From Clostridium sp. CAG:508 (lineage in GTDB: Bacteria; Bacillota; Clostridia; TANB77; CAG-508): a DNA stretch of 30,703 nucleotides. Below are positions 15,836 to 25,832 of this stretch, piece by piece. The stretch's first letter is position 1, and each line of letters begins with the position of its first letter. Both the position numbers and the translations under genes were made by a program. The notes beneath the pieces are model-generated. The model did not search any database, was not told the DNA's origin, and worked only from the letters and a program-made list of their open reading frames with translations. The stretch lies in NCBI GenBank assembly GCA_000435755.1, contig FR889073.1, positions 1 through 30,703 of the forward strand, read 5' to 3'.

Positions 15836-18151
15836 ATGGAATTATGTTCAGTATGTGGGAAAAATCCCGCAGTTATTTTCCTAAATGCAAAAGATAAAGA
15901 CGGTAAGGCTATATCTAAAGGCTACTGCCTTGAATGTGCTCAAAAGCAGGGAATAAATCCTTTAAAAAATTTGAGTCAAACAGATATGAATAATATGACA
16001 AAACAGATCGAAAATATTGTTAGTAATCTAGCAGAAAATATGGACTTAGATTCTTTTTCTGAGCAATTAGATGATATGGATCCAGAAGATTTAGAAAAAA
16101 TGGAGCAAGGTTCTCCAATGTTTGGTGCTGCCATTCCATTAGGTTCAATTTTTTCAAATATGTTTGGAGAAAATCAAGAAGGATCTACTAATAGTTCAAC
16201 TGAGAAAAAGAAAGTTAAAGTAGAAAAGAAAAAAGATAAACGTAAAAAAGCATTGGAAGCTTATGGTACAAACCTAACTCAAAAAGCCAAAAATGGTCAA
16301 TTAGATATGGTTATTGGTAGAGACAAAGAAATTCAAAGAATAACTCAAATATTAAATCGTCGTAGCAAAAATAACCCTTGTTTAATTGGAGAACCCGGAG
16401 TTGGTAAAACAGCTATTGCTCAAGGTTTAGCAATTAGAATTGTAAATGGTAAAGTACCTGCTAAATTGTTAAATAAAGAAGTTTATTTATTAGATATGAC
16501 AGCTATAGTTGCAGGAACACAGTTTAGAGGACAATTTGAAGCTCGTATGAAATCTATTATTGAAGAATGTAAAGCTTTAGGAAATATAATTTTAGTAATA
16601 GATGAAATTCATAATATTATTGGTGCTGGTGATGCAGAGCGTTCTATGAATGCTGCAAACATTTTAAAACCATCACTTTCTAATGGTGAAATTCAGTTGA
16701 TTGGAACAACTACTTTAAAAGAATATCGCAAGTATATAGAAAAAGATAGCGCCCTAGAAAGAAGATTCCAACCTGTTTTAGTTGAAGAGCCTTCTATTAC
16801 TGATTCTATAGGAATTTTAGAGGGTATTAAAAAATATTATGAAGATTATCACAAAGTTAAAATTTCAAATGATGTAATTAAACAAGCTGTTATTATGTCT
16901 GAAAAATATATTCATGACAGATTTTTACCAGATAAAGCAATAGATATTTTAGACGAAGCTTGTTCAAGAATAAACTTGAATAATAAAGAATTATATCAAT
17001 TAGAGATATTAAAAGGTCAACTAAAAGCTGTTCAAGAAGAAAAAGAAGAAGCCGCTCTTGCAGATTCAACTGAAGATTATAAAAAAGCAGCTGAATTAAA
17101 AGCTAAAGAATGTAGCTTAATGGAACAAATTGATAGTTTAAATGAAAAAATGAAACTTAAAAACTTAACAGTTCAAGATATTGCCGAAGTTATTGAAAGT
17201 TGGACTAAGATTCCCGTTAAGAAGATTACTGAAGCTGAAACTCAAAAACTACTAAACTTAGAAGCTAATTTGCACAAGAGAGTAATTGGTCAAGATACTG
17301 CTGTTGAAGCTGTTTCAAGAGCAATACGTCGTAATCGTGCTGGTTTAAAAAGTACAAAGAGACCACCATCATTTATATTTGTTGGTCCGACAGGAGTTGG
17401 TAAAACAGAACTTGCTAAATCACTTGCTTATGAAATGTTTGGAAACGAAAACTCAATTATTCGTGTGGATATGTCTGAATACATGGAAGGACATTCTACA
17501 TCAAAACTAATTGGTTCTCCTCCTGGTTATGTAGGTTATGATGATGCAGGACAACTAACAGAAAAAGTAAAGCGTAATCCTTATTCTATAGTATTACTAG
17601 ACGAAATTGAAAAAGCTCATCCTGATGTATTTAATATTTTATTACAGGTTTTAGATGATGGACGATTAACAGATAGTCAAGGTAATACTGTAAGTTTTGA
17701 AAATACTATAATGATTATGACTTCAAACGCTGGTTCTAATCAAAATACAAATTCAATTGGTTTTGGTGGAACAAGAATAAATCAAGATAAAGTTATGGAT
17801 AGCTTAAAAGAAACTTTTAGACCTGAATTTTTGAATCGTGTAGATGAAATTGTTGTATTTGAGCAATTAAATCATGAACAATTATTACAAATTGTAAATC
17901 TAATGCTTGACGATACAAAAAAAGTATTAGCTGATAAGAATATTACTTTAGAAATTTCCGAAGATGCTAAAAAATTCTTGTTAGAAAAAGGAACTGATAT
18001 TAAATACGGTGCAAGGCCATTGAGAAGAGCTATTCAAAGATATTTGGAAGATGAGCTTTCAGATATGATATTACGTTCAGAACTATTAAATGGAGATACT
18101 ATAGTAGTTTCTTCAGAAGAAAATAATTTAAAATTTAATGTAAGAAAATAG
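15836..18151 (+). CDS. Clp family AAA+ unfoldase, ClpE-like
   Basis: A 771-residue two-ring AAA+ protein that would feed substrates to ClpP. The N-terminus is a CxxC-CxxC zinc finger (Cys4, Cys7, Cys31, Cys34) instead of the double Clp-N repeat; this is the ClpE architecture. A charged linker follows, then AAA-1 with Walker A GEPGVGKT (185-192) and Walker B LVIDEIH, a coiled middle region rich in Glu/Lys, and AAA-2 with GPTGVGKTELAKSLA and LLDEIEKAHPDV. SIGFGG in AAA-2 matches the ClpP-binding loop. The ribosome binding site is weak: TGGAG is 14 bases from the ATG. pgsA follows 12 bases downstream. Confidence 0.9.
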   Translation: MELCSVCGKNPAVIFLNAKDKDGKAISKGYCLECAQKQGINPLKNLSQTDMNNMTKQIENIVSNLAENMDLDSFSEQLDDMDPEDLEKMEQGSPMFGAAIPLGSIFSNMFGENQEGSTNSSTEKKKVKVEKKKDKRKKALEAYGTNLTQKAKNGQLDMVIGRDKEIQRITQILNRRSKNNPCLIGEPGVGKTAIAQGLAIRIVNGKVPAKLLNKEVYLLDMTAIVAGTQFRGQFEARMKSIIEECKALGNIILVIDEIHNIIGAGDAERSMNAANILKPSLSNGEIQLIGTTTLKEYRKYIEKDSALERRFQPVLVEEPSITDSIGILEGIKKYYEDYHKVKISNDVIKQAVIMSEKYIHDRFLPDKAIDILDEACSRINLNNKELYQLEILKGQLKAVQEEKEEAALADSTEDYKKAAELKAKECSLMEQIDSLNEKMKLKNLTVQDIAEVIESWTKIPVKKITEAETQKLLNLEANLHKRVIGQDTAVEAVSRAIRRNRAGLKSTKRPPSFIFVGPTGVGKTELAKSLAYEMFGNENSIIRVDMSEYMEGHSTSKLIGSPPGYVGYDDAGQLTEKVKRNPYSIVLLDEIEKAHPDVFNILLQVLDDGRLTDSQGNTVSFENTIMIMTSNAGSNQNTNSIGFGGTRINQDKVMDSLKETFRPEFLNRVDEIVVFEQLNHEQLLQIVNLMLDDTKKVLADKNITLEISEDAKKFLLEKGTDIKYGARPLRRAIQRYLEDELSDMILRSELLNGDTIVVSSEENNLKFNVRK

Positions 18152-18163
18152 GAGATAATTTTT

Positions 18164-18754
18164 ATGGCAAAGCATATTCCAAATATATTAACAGTTGCAA
18201 GATTTTTTCTAATACCTTTTATAATTTATTTTATAGTAGTTGACCAATACATTACAGCACTTATACTTTTAACAGTATCTGGTTTAACAGATATTTTAGA
18301 CGGTTGGATTGCTAGAAAATTTAATTTTATAACAAACTTTGGAAAACTTATCGATCCTTTAGCCGACAAAGCAACTCAACTAGCTGTACTTTTAACAATT
18401 ACATTTAAAGGAGTTATTCCATTTTGGATTATTATAGTAGTTGCTTTAAAAGAAGCAGCAATGATAGCAGGTGCATCTTTCCTTTACGGAAAAGAACTAG
18501 TTGTTTCTAGTAGATGGTTTGGAAAACTTGCAACAGTGTTATTCTATATAGCAATTGTATGTTCATTTGTAATTGCATACTGGAACAATATTGCTAAAAT
18601 TCCTTCAAATTCTGTAGCACCTTTGCCACAATTTGATTTATGGATTTATTATTTAGCTTTGGCTACTACTATATTTTCACTTGTTATGTATTACATTACA
18701 TTTTATAAACAAGGATATCTAAAAAAAGAAAACTTAAAAATAGATGAGAAATAA
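18164..18754 (+). CDS. pgsA: CDP-diacylglycerol-glycerol-3-phosphate 3-phosphatidyltransferase
   Basis: Makes phosphatidylglycerophosphate, the precursor of phosphatidylglycerol and cardiolipin. The 196-residue membrane protein carries the CDP-alcohol phosphatidyltransferase signature in TDILDGWIAR, GKLIDPLADK, with the conserved Asp and Gly residues in place, and about five hydrophobic segments. GGAG precedes ATG 18164. It is co-transcribed with the Clp gene and ends inside a strong terminator. Confidence 0.94.
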   Translation: MAKHIPNILTVARFFLIPFIIYFIVVDQYITALILLTVSGLTDILDGWIARKFNFITNFGKLIDPLADKATQLAVLLTITFKGVIPFWIIIVVALKEAAMIAGASFLYGKELVVSSRWFGKLATVLFYIAIVCSFVIAYWNNIAKIPSNSVAPLPQFDLWIYYLALATTIFSLVMYYITFYKQGYLKKENLKIDEK

Positions 18755-18769
18755 TCTCATCTATTTTTT
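18736..18769. terminator. Bidirectional terminator between pgsA and the convergent gene
   Basis: A perfect 14-bp stem pairs AAAAATAGATGAGA (18736-18749) with TCTCATCTATTTTT (18755-18768). A-rich and T-rich flanks let it serve both pgsA and the convergent BofC-like gene. The pgsA stop codon is within the loop and arm. Confidence 0.92.
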
Positions 18770-19337
18770 ATTCAAAATCTTCTAATGCACTATTTAGTTC
18801 CATGTTTCCAACCGCTTCTATTCCCTGCTTTACCTTTTCTAAATCTGCTTCTGGTAAATACATAGTCTGAATTTCAGTATCCTCTTTTAAAGTAATCTTT
18901 CCATTTTCATCTATTGTGTAAATTCCTAAAACGCCATTATGTTCTTTAATTAAATAATGCTGGTTGCAAAAACCACTTTCTTCTTTATATATTATAATTT
19001 CATTTTTTGAAAAACTGTCGACATTCCAGTCTTTATAATACTTTTCTACTTCTTCTTTATTTTTGTTCACTAAATTTTCCGGTATATCTTTAGTTTCTTT
19101 TAATAAATGATCACAACCTGTAAAATATTGTTTTTGTAACACTTTAGCATTAGGTGATACTTTTTCTTCAACTACTGCTGTAGGAACCACATTATTTATC
19201 TCATTTTCCTCTGCCAACTTTTTATTATCCACTATATTTGTGTTATCTGTTTTGTTTTTGTTATATACAGAAATTCCTAAAGCCACACCTATTATTAGTA
19301 GAAATATAGCTAATGCAATAATCCATCCTTTTCTCAT
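18768..19337 (-). CDS. BofC C-terminal domain-like membrane protein
   Basis: A 189-residue protein with an N-terminal transmembrane helix (WIIALAIFLLIIGVALGISVY), a low-complexity linker, and a C-terminal region resembling the BofC C-terminal domain: HYLIKEHNGVLGIYTIDENG, then TMYLPEADLEKVKQGIEAVG and the acidic end LEDFE. In Bacillus, BofC regulates the SpoIVB protease in the sigma-K checkpoint; many clostridial proteins share only this domain. Cys75 and Cys123 lie in GCDHLL and GFCNQHY. Its stop lies at the shared terminator. Confidence 0.62.
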   Translation of the reverse strand: MRKGWIIALAIFLLIIGVALGISVYNKNKTDNTNIVDNKKLAEENEINNVVPTAVVEEKVSPNAKVLQKQYFTGCDHLLKETKDIPENLVNKNKEEVEKYYKDWNVDSFSKNEIIIYKEESGFCNQHYLIKEHNGVLGIYTIDENGKITLKEDTEIQTMYLPEADLEKVKQGIEAVGNMELNSALEDFE

Positions 19338-19392
19338 ACTATATCAGTCCTTTTCTAAATATTTAATATTAGTATGAGATTTTTTGGAAATT

Positions 19393-20442
19393 TTATTCAT
19401 TTTTTAGAATAATATAATTATATGCACATGCACGAATCAAACGATTTGTAATCGCAAGTCCTAAACCTTTACTGCCGACTCCTTCAATAATTATTAAATC
19501 GACATTTTCTTTATCTGCTTTTCTTAAAAATGTAAATATATTTTTAGCAACGTCTTCTAAATTATTTCCTAAGCTCCATTTATGTCTTGCAATATACTTG
19601 TCCATGTGTTCCTCTTTTGCTAAAATTAGAACATTCTCATTTTGCATAGTTATTTCATTTATCTTTTTAATCATTTTATCTGCATCTTCACTATATACCA
19701 TCATACATTTTGTATTTGGGGCGTAGTGTTTATACTTCATTCCCGGAGATGCTACCACTTCATCTTTTTGCACTTGCCCTAATACATTTTTATCAACTTT
19801 AACTTGATTTGCCACTGTTTCTAGTTGTTCTTTAGTTATCTTGCCTGGTCTTAATATATTGATGTTATCTCCATCTACTTTAATAACTGTTGACTCTAAT
19901 CCTATGTCAGTCGAACCTCCATCTAATATATATGCAACCTTTCCATCTAGTTCTTCTATAATATCTTCAACATTAGTTCCGCTAGGCTTTCCAGAAACAT
20001 TTGCACTTGGGGCTGCAATTGGCACACCGGATTTTTCTATTAACTCTTTTGCAATCAAATTGCTAGGCATTCTAATTCCCACTGTATCTAGATTTGCTGT
20101 TACAACATCAGGAATTATTTCATTGCTTTTGCGCTTAAATATTATTGTAAGTGGACCCGGCCAAAAATTCTCTATTAGCTTTTTCTCTAATTCTGTTATT
20201 TCTTCTACTATCTCTTCCACCATCTTGATATTTGAAACATGAACAATTAAAGGGTTGTCCTGTGCTCTTCCTTTTGCTATAAATATCTTTTCTACCGCAT
20301 TTGCATCTAAAGCATTTGCTCCTATTCCATATACAGTCTCAGTTGGGAATAATACTAAGTTTCCATTTTTTATTTCATTTGCTGCTTCTTGTATTTCCTC
20401 TTCATTTATCCCATTTGTTTGATTTGAATATTTTGATAACAT
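19393..20442 (-). CDS. L-threonylcarbamoyladenylate synthase (Sua5 type)
   Basis: Forms threonylcarbamoyl-AMP for the t6A37 modification of ANN-decoding tRNAs. The 349-residue protein has an N-terminal YrdC domain (VLFPTETVYGIGANAL, IFIAKGRAQDNPLIVHV, FWPGPLTIIF, GVPIAAPSANVSGKPSGT) and the C-terminal Sua5 domain (SPGMKYKHYAPNTKCMMVYS, GLGLAITNRLIRAC). ATG 20442 follows AAGGA. It lies 48 bases after the frameshift-restored end of comEC, so the two may share a transcript. Confidence 0.94.
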   Translation of the reverse strand: MLSKYSNQTNGINEEEIQEAANEIKNGNLVLFPTETVYGIGANALDANAVEKIFIAKGRAQDNPLIVHVSNIKMVEEIVEEITELEKKLIENFWPGPLTIIFKRKSNEIIPDVVTANLDTVGIRMPSNLIAKELIEKSGVPIAAPSANVSGKPSGTNVEDIIEELDGKVAYILDGGSTDIGLESTVIKVDGDNINILRPGKITKEQLETVANQVKVDKNVLGQVQKDEVVASPGMKYKHYAPNTKCMMVYSEDADKMIKKINEITMQNENVLILAKEEHMDKYIARHKWSLGNNLEDVAKNIFTFLRKADKENVDLIIIEGVGSKGLGLAITNRLIRACAYNYIILKNE

Positions 20443-20490
20443 ATTTTTGCTTCCTTTTCTATTTTTCCTATATATTATACTACTTTTGGG

Positions 20491-22939
20491 CTATTTTTCA
20501 ATATCTATTTTTTTATTAACCTTCACTTTATTATTTTTTATAGTAATAGTTATCTCTCCACATAAATCAGTCCTATAAATTTCACAACCGTAAATTTTCT
20601 AACCTTTCTAATACTCCGTCATTTGGATGCCCAAAAGTATTCTTTTCTCCAACTCCAATAAGAGCTATTTCAGGTTTCACCTCATCTAGAAATTGCTGTA
20701 TCGAGGAACTTTTTGAACCATGATGTGCAACTTTTAGTATATTAGCTTCTAGTTTTTTCGTATCCTTGTATTTTCGTATCAATTTTTCTTCAGCAATTTT
20801 TTCTATATCTCCTGTAAGTAATACACTATAATCTTTATACCAAAACTTTGCTACTATTGAGTTATTGTTCAAGATGTTCTGCTTTATCAAATCTGTGTCA
20901 GGAAACAATATCTCAAAGTTACATTCTTTATCTATAGTAACTGTATCTCCTGCTTTTACAGTAATCTTATTAGTATGTTTTAACTTTACAAGTTCTGAAA
21001 ATTTTTCAAAATTCTCACACTCTTTCCCCTGTTCTCCTATAATTACATTTTTTACATTTATACTCTCTAGCACCGTAAGTAAACCTTGGCAATGGTCTGA
21101 GTCAAAATGTGTAAACAAAAGATAATCTATGCTTATAATTGACTTGTTTAATAAATATGGTAGTAATGTTTGCTTTCCAACATCAAATGTGCCAAATTCA
21201 CTTCCTCCACCATCCACTAAAATTTTCTTTTTAGATGGTGTTATAATAAGCATACTATCACCTTGTCCTACATCTATAAAATGAATTTCTAACTTATTTA
21301 TTGGAATTACTGCTAATCCATAAGGTAATAAAGTTAAAATTATTAAAAATATAATTATTTTCTTATAATTATCTAATATTTTGGGGTAAACTTTTTGAAT
21401 ATCATCTTTGAAAAAATATATTATAATGATTAAATAATAGATTAGAATTTGCCATATCTTTGGCGTTGGCATTAAAATTTTTGAGAATGGTATATTACTT
21501 GAAAAACTTGCAACTAGAATAAATATTTTTAATAGTGGTCCTAATAAAAATGCCACTACATATGCTAATGGGGTAATTATTAGAGAAACTAAAAAAATCA
21601 TTCCAAGAATTAAGCATATCCCCATTATAGGTGTAGCAAGTAAATTTGAAATTATAAATACTAATGAAATTGAACTAAAATTATGAAGCATAATTGGTGT
21701 AATAACTATGTTTGCTGCTAGTGACATTATAGTAGTTTGCTCTATATATATTAAAATTTTGTATGTGAATTCACTATATTTCCTTCCTTGTATCTTTCCA
21801 TTTTTTTCTTCTTGATCCTTTCTTTTAGTTATTCCTTTTCTCTTTAATCTAATATTATATAATAGCTCTACAAATGTGACTATTCCAATAGTTCCACCAA
21901 ATGAAAGTTGAAAGCTTATGTCTAATAAAGCATATGGATTAAAAAGTAATATTATAAATGCACTTATGCCTAAATTGTTAAATGTATCTGATTTTTCAAA
22001 TAACATTTCAGCTACTAAATTTAAAATTGCCATTATACAAGCTCTAACAATTGACGGTGATCCACCTGCTAAAAACATAAAAAATAGTAAAAACATACAT
22101 ATAAAAGTTTTAGCCCATCTTTTATGAATTTTTAGATATGATAAAACAGTTGAAACTCCTAATAATATATATGATATATGTGCTCCTGAAATAGCAAGCA
22201 TATGTGACAAATTCGCCTCTCTAAAACTATTTTCTATATCATTGTTTATCTTACTTTTATCTCCTAATAATAAGGCTGCACACAGTCCTGCTTCATCCTT
22301 AGGCAAAATCTTGTATGTTTTATTTAATAAAGCTTTTTTTAAATCATTTGTTATTCTCGCTAGTATATTTATCTTGTTTTGCCCCACTAATCTTATATTT
22401 TCACTTTTACTCATTACACTGCCGGCAATCTTTTTCGTTTTTAGATATTGACTATAATCAAATCCTCCTTCATTTCTTTCTGTGTATGGTGCCTCAAATT
22501 TTGAACTAAATATTATTTCATCTCCAAACTTCAGTCCTATTTCATTTTTTTTGCCTTTTATATCACATAACACTTTAAAATTTCTCTTTTCAGTTTCTCC
22601 TGTGTTATTATTATGTATTTTCATTACTTGTATTTCATATTGCGTTTTATATTTCTTCTCATTTCCGTTTGTTACAACAATTCCTTGTATAGTTATTGAC
22701 TGTTTATCATATTTCTTTGTAATTTTTGTGTAATTATTTTCCAACATCAATGTATAAATACAAAATACTATAAAACATATACCAATTATTATCACACAAG
22801 AATTTAATTTATTTTTCAACTTAAGTATTATACTAATAATTATTATCATTATACATATGAAAAAAGCTATACTTTTTAAGTATAGCCCTATTATAATTCC
22901 TAAAATTACTCCAATAGTGGCAACACAAAATGGTCTCAT
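20491..22939 (-). CDS. comEC: ComEC/Rec2 competence DNA channel, read through a +1 frameshift at CGG
   Basis: An inner-membrane channel that imports single-stranded DNA in natural transformation. It has an N-terminal DUF4131-like region, a Competence domain (LCAALLLGDKSKINNDIE, NLSHMLAISGAHISYILLGV, GGSPSIVRACIMAILNL) with about ten membrane segments, and a C-terminal metallo-beta-lactamase-like domain (HFIDVGQGDSMLIITPSKKK, FTHFDSDHCQGLL, LKVAHHGSKSSS). In the zero frame it stops at 20582 just after UUA CGG UUG UGA. Skipping the C at 20590 gives RLENLGCEIYRTDLCGEITI and continues to a TAG at 20491-20493. The total is 815 residues, with a family-like C-terminus. That CGG is the only in-frame one in the gene. 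Confidence 0.93.
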
Positions 22940-22969
22940 ATTTAAACCTTTCTATAATGCCCCTATAAA

Positions 22970-24385
22970 TTATATCAATCTTAAACCAGAATAAAATCTA
23001 CCTTTATATATTGTTTTAAAACTAGATATTTCAACAGCATAACAAGTTGTTGATGCATGAATAAAGTTATCATTTCCAAGATATATTCCACAATGCCCTA
23101 TTCCTACACCTGTTTCATAATCTGTTAAAAATACAATATCCCCTACTTGTAAATCACTATATTTAGTAATTTGAGTACCTTTTCCACATTTGTATTGTTT
23201 ACTTGCTGCATGTGGAAGTTTTATACCAAAGTGTTTATATACATACATTGTAAATCCTGAACAGTCAAATGTTCCGTTTGATCCATCACCGCCATATACA
23301 TATTTATATCCTAAATATTTTTTGGCATATGCAACAATGTCTGTACTTTTAATTGTTGTTTCATTCTTACTTGTCGTCTCTTGTTTAGACTTTTGAGTTG
23401 TTGTTTTGATTGCTTTAACCTGTTCTTTTTTAACACTTTCAGTTGATTTAGTTGTATTTTCATTATTAGAAACTTTTTCTACTTTTGTATTACTAGCTGT
23501 AGTTTTTTCAGTATTGTTTTCTGTTCTAGAAGTGTTATTTCCTCTAGTTGTAGTAGTTTTTGTATCTGATACATAGTCTTTTGAAACATATCCAGTAGTA
23601 TTTCCAACCTTAACCTGATACCATTTTCCGTCTTCACCTATTATAGTTAATTGAGTATTTAATGATAATACTTTTACTATACTATAACTTGTTCCAGCTC
23701 CTTTTCTCATATTAACTGAGCTTTCATTTATATATCCTGTTTTTTCTGTATATTCATTTTTGTCTGTGCTATTAGTGTTTCCATTATTAGATGATGTTGT
23801 ACTTGAATCTTCTAAGTATTCATTTCTTATCCATCCACAGTTAGAATCTGTTTGTACATATGACCATCCATTAACTTCACTTAACAATATCATTTCAGCA
23901 TTCTTTTTTAAGCTTTCGATATTGCTTGAATAAACCAATGGTAAAATTTTTAACTCACTATCTTGTTTTAATTTTTTATATACAACTTTTACATCTTCAT
24001 CTATGTTAGTATCTGAAGTTGTATTATTCTCTTCATTTTTAGAAGTGTTATCCGTATCATTTTTATTATCAGTGTTTGTTTCAGTGTTTTTAGGTTCTTC
24101 TGTATTATTAGTTTCACCTATTATCTCTGCATACTCTTTACTTACATATCCCGTATATGTTTTGTACTTAACTTTGTACCAATCTCCCTCTTCTTCAAGC
24201 AATTCACATTCTACGCCTTTAGATAACATTGCTACAACTTTTGTACTAGTTGAAGGACCTTTTCTTATGTTCAACACATCTCCTGTTACTTTTACTTTCG
24301 TAGTTGCTTTTGAACTTACTGCTAGTAATAATATACTAACTACTGTAAGTATTAACATTAGTGATATTTTTCTTAAATTCTTCAT
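22970..24385 (-). CDS. Secreted SH3-domain NlpC/P60 peptidoglycan hydrolase
   Basis: A 471-residue secreted wall enzyme, probably a gamma-D-glutamyl-diamino acid endopeptidase. In order: a signal peptide (LRKISLMLILTVVSILLLAVSSKA); SH3b repeat 1 (GDVLNIRKGPSTSTKVVAML); an Asn/Thr-rich linker; a degenerate SH3 (ILLSEVNGWSYVQT, GWIRNEYLED); SH3b repeat 3 (SSVNMRKGAGTSYSIVKVL, GYVSKDYVSD); a long Thr/Asn/Lys linker; and a C-terminal NlpC/P60 domain with FDCSGFTMYVY (catalytic Cys) and GIGHCGIYLGN (catalytic His). ATG 24385 has GGAGA 9 bases upstream; 34 further upstream codons are open but lie over the promoter region. Confidence 0.93.
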   Translation of the reverse strand: MKNLRKISLMLILTVVSILLLAVSSKATTKVKVTGDVLNIRKGPSTSTKVVAMLSKGVECELLEEEGDWYKVKYKTYTGYVSKEYAEIIGETNNTEEPKNTETNTDNKNDTDNTSKNEENNTTSDTNIDEDVKVVYKKLKQDSELKILPLVYSSNIESLKKNAEMILLSEVNGWSYVQTDSNCGWIRNEYLEDSSTTSSNNGNTNSTDKNEYTEKTGYINESSVNMRKGAGTSYSIVKVLSLNTQLTIIGEDGKWYQVKVGNTTGYVSKDYVSDTKTTTTRGNNTSRTENNTEKTTASNTKVEKVSNNENTTKSTESVKKEQVKAIKTTTQKSKQETTSKNETTIKSTDIVAYAKKYLGYKYVYGGDGSNGTFDCSGFTMYVYKHFGIKLPHAASKQYKCGKGTQITKYSDLQVGDIVFLTDYETGVGIGHCGIYLGNDNFIHASTTCYAVEISSFKTIYKGRFYSGLRLI

Positions 24386-24446
24386 TAAAAGAACTCTCCT
24401 TTTTTCTACAAATATTACTATAATTTTTGCTCTTTGGTACGCATAT

Positions 24447-24475
24447 AGTATATAATTAAAGTCTAAAAAAGTCAA
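24447..24475 (-). promoter_or_regulatory. Promoter of the NlpC/P60 gene
   Basis: TTGACT at 24470-24475 and TATACT at 24447-24452 with a 17-base spacer. It starts directly after the tuf terminator. Confidence 0.72.
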
Positions 24476-24478
24476 TAT

Positions 24479-24517
24479 AAAAAGCAAGGTTTTACAATTT
24501 CTTGTAACCCTTGCCTT
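24479..24517 (-). terminator. Intrinsic terminator after tuf
   Basis: On the minus strand GCAAGG-G-TTACAA pairs with TTGTAA-AA-CCTTGC (outer arms 24509-24514 and 24484-24489), followed by a T run. It ends the str operon. Confidence 0.85.
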
Positions 24518-24538
24518 TTCTATATTACATAATTTAAA

Positions 24539-25741
24539 TTAAGCAATAATTTCAGATACTACTCCTGAACCTACTGTACGTCCACCTTCACGAATAGCGA
24601 ATCTTAATCCGTTTTCGATAGCGATTGGAGTAATAAGTTCGATAGTCATGTCAACGTTATCTCCTGGCATAACCATTTCTGTTCCAGCTTGTAATTCGAT
24701 AACACCTGTAACGTCTGTTGTTCTGAAGTAGAATTGTGGTCTATATCCATTAAAGAATGGAGTATGACGTCCACCTTCTTCTTTAGTTAGAACGTATACT
24801 TGTGCTTTGAATTTTGTATGTGGATGAATTGTTCCTGGTTTTGCTAATACTTGACCTCTTTCAACTTCGTTTCTTTGAGTACCTCTTAATAAGATACCAA
24901 CGTTATCTCCAGCTTCAGCTTGGTCTAATGTTTTTCTAAACATTTCAACACCAGTAACAACTGTTTTCTTAGATTCTTTAGATAATCCAACGATTTCAAC
25001 TTCGTCTTGAAGTTTTACTTGACCTCTTTCAACTCTACCAGTAACAACTGTACCTCTACCACTGATTGTCATAACGTCTTCAATTGGCATTAAGAATGGT
25101 TGGTCAATTGGTCTGTCTGGAGTTGGAATATAGCTATCAACTGCATCCATAAGTTCTTTAATTGGAGCGTATACAGGATCGTTAGGATCTGTAGATGTGC
25201 TTTCTAGAACTTTTAATGATGAACCTTTAATAATTGGAATCTCATCACCTGGGAAATCATAGCTTGATAATAAGTCTCTAACTTCCATTTCAACTAATTC
25301 TAATAATTCTGGATCGTCAACCATATCGCATTTGTTTAAGTAAACAACGATATATTTAACACCTACTTGACGAGCAAGTAAGATATGCTCTCTTGTTTGA
25401 GGCATTGGACCATCAGCTGCTGAAACAACTAGAATTGCTCCATCCATTTGAGCAGCACCAGTGATCATGTTCTTTACATAATCAGCGTGTCCTGGGCAGT
25501 CTACGTGAGCATAGTGTCTTTTATCTGTTTCATACTCTACGTGAGCTGTGTTAATTGTGATTCCTCTTGCTTTTTCTTCTGGAGCACTATCGATTTGATC
25601 ATATGCTTCATATTTAGCTTTTCCTAGTAATCCTAGGTATTTTGTAATAGCTGCTGTTGTTGTTGTTTTACCGTGGTCAACGTGGCCGATTGTACCAATG
25701 TTAACGTGTGGTTTTGTTCTTTCAAATTTTGCTTTTGCCAT
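24539..25741 (-). CDS. tuf: Translation elongation factor EF-Tu
   Basis: A GTPase that carries aminoacyl-tRNA to the ribosomal A site. The 400-residue protein has G1 GHVDHGKT, switch I with RGITINTAHVEY, G3 DCPGHADYVKNMITGAAQMD, G4 NKCDMVDD, and the usual domain 2 and 3 sequence ending REGGRTVGSGVVSEIIA. ATG 25741 follows AAGGAGG. It is last in the str operon and also has its own promoter in the spacer after fusA. Confidence 0.98.
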   Translation of the reverse strand: MAKAKFERTKPHVNIGTIGHVDHGKTTTTAAITKYLGLLGKAKYEAYDQIDSAPEEKARGITINTAHVEYETDKRHYAHVDCPGHADYVKNMITGAAQMDGAILVVSAADGPMPQTREHILLARQVGVKYIVVYLNKCDMVDDPELLELVEMEVRDLLSSYDFPGDEIPIIKGSSLKVLESTSTDPNDPVYAPIKELMDAVDSYIPTPDRPIDQPFLMPIEDVMTISGRGTVVTGRVERGQVKLQDEVEIVGLSKESKKTVVTGVEMFRKTLDQAEAGDNVGILLRGTQRNEVERGQVLAKPGTIHPHTKFKAQVYVLTKEEGGRHTPFFNGYRPQFYFRTTDVTGVIELQAGTEMVMPGDNVDMTIELITPIAIENGLRFAIREGGRTVGSGVVSEIIA

Positions 25742-25832
25742 TTAATTTTCCTCCTTAATTTTGTTAGGGATTTTTATAAATCTCCTACATTTATTTTAAT
25801 TTAATATTAAAATCTTTTTTTCAAGTACTTGT

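Noticed and set aside
18007..18489. Other TACGG sequences, for example in the Clp gene (18006) and pgsA (18486), as further frameshift sites
   Set aside because: There the frame is TAC GGN, so no CGG codon is presented to the ribosome, and both genes are open throughout.
24386..24487. 34-codon N-terminal extension of the NlpC/P60 protein
   Set aside because: It overlaps the promoter at 24447-24475. The internal ATG at 24385 has a ribosome binding site and begins a typical signal peptide.
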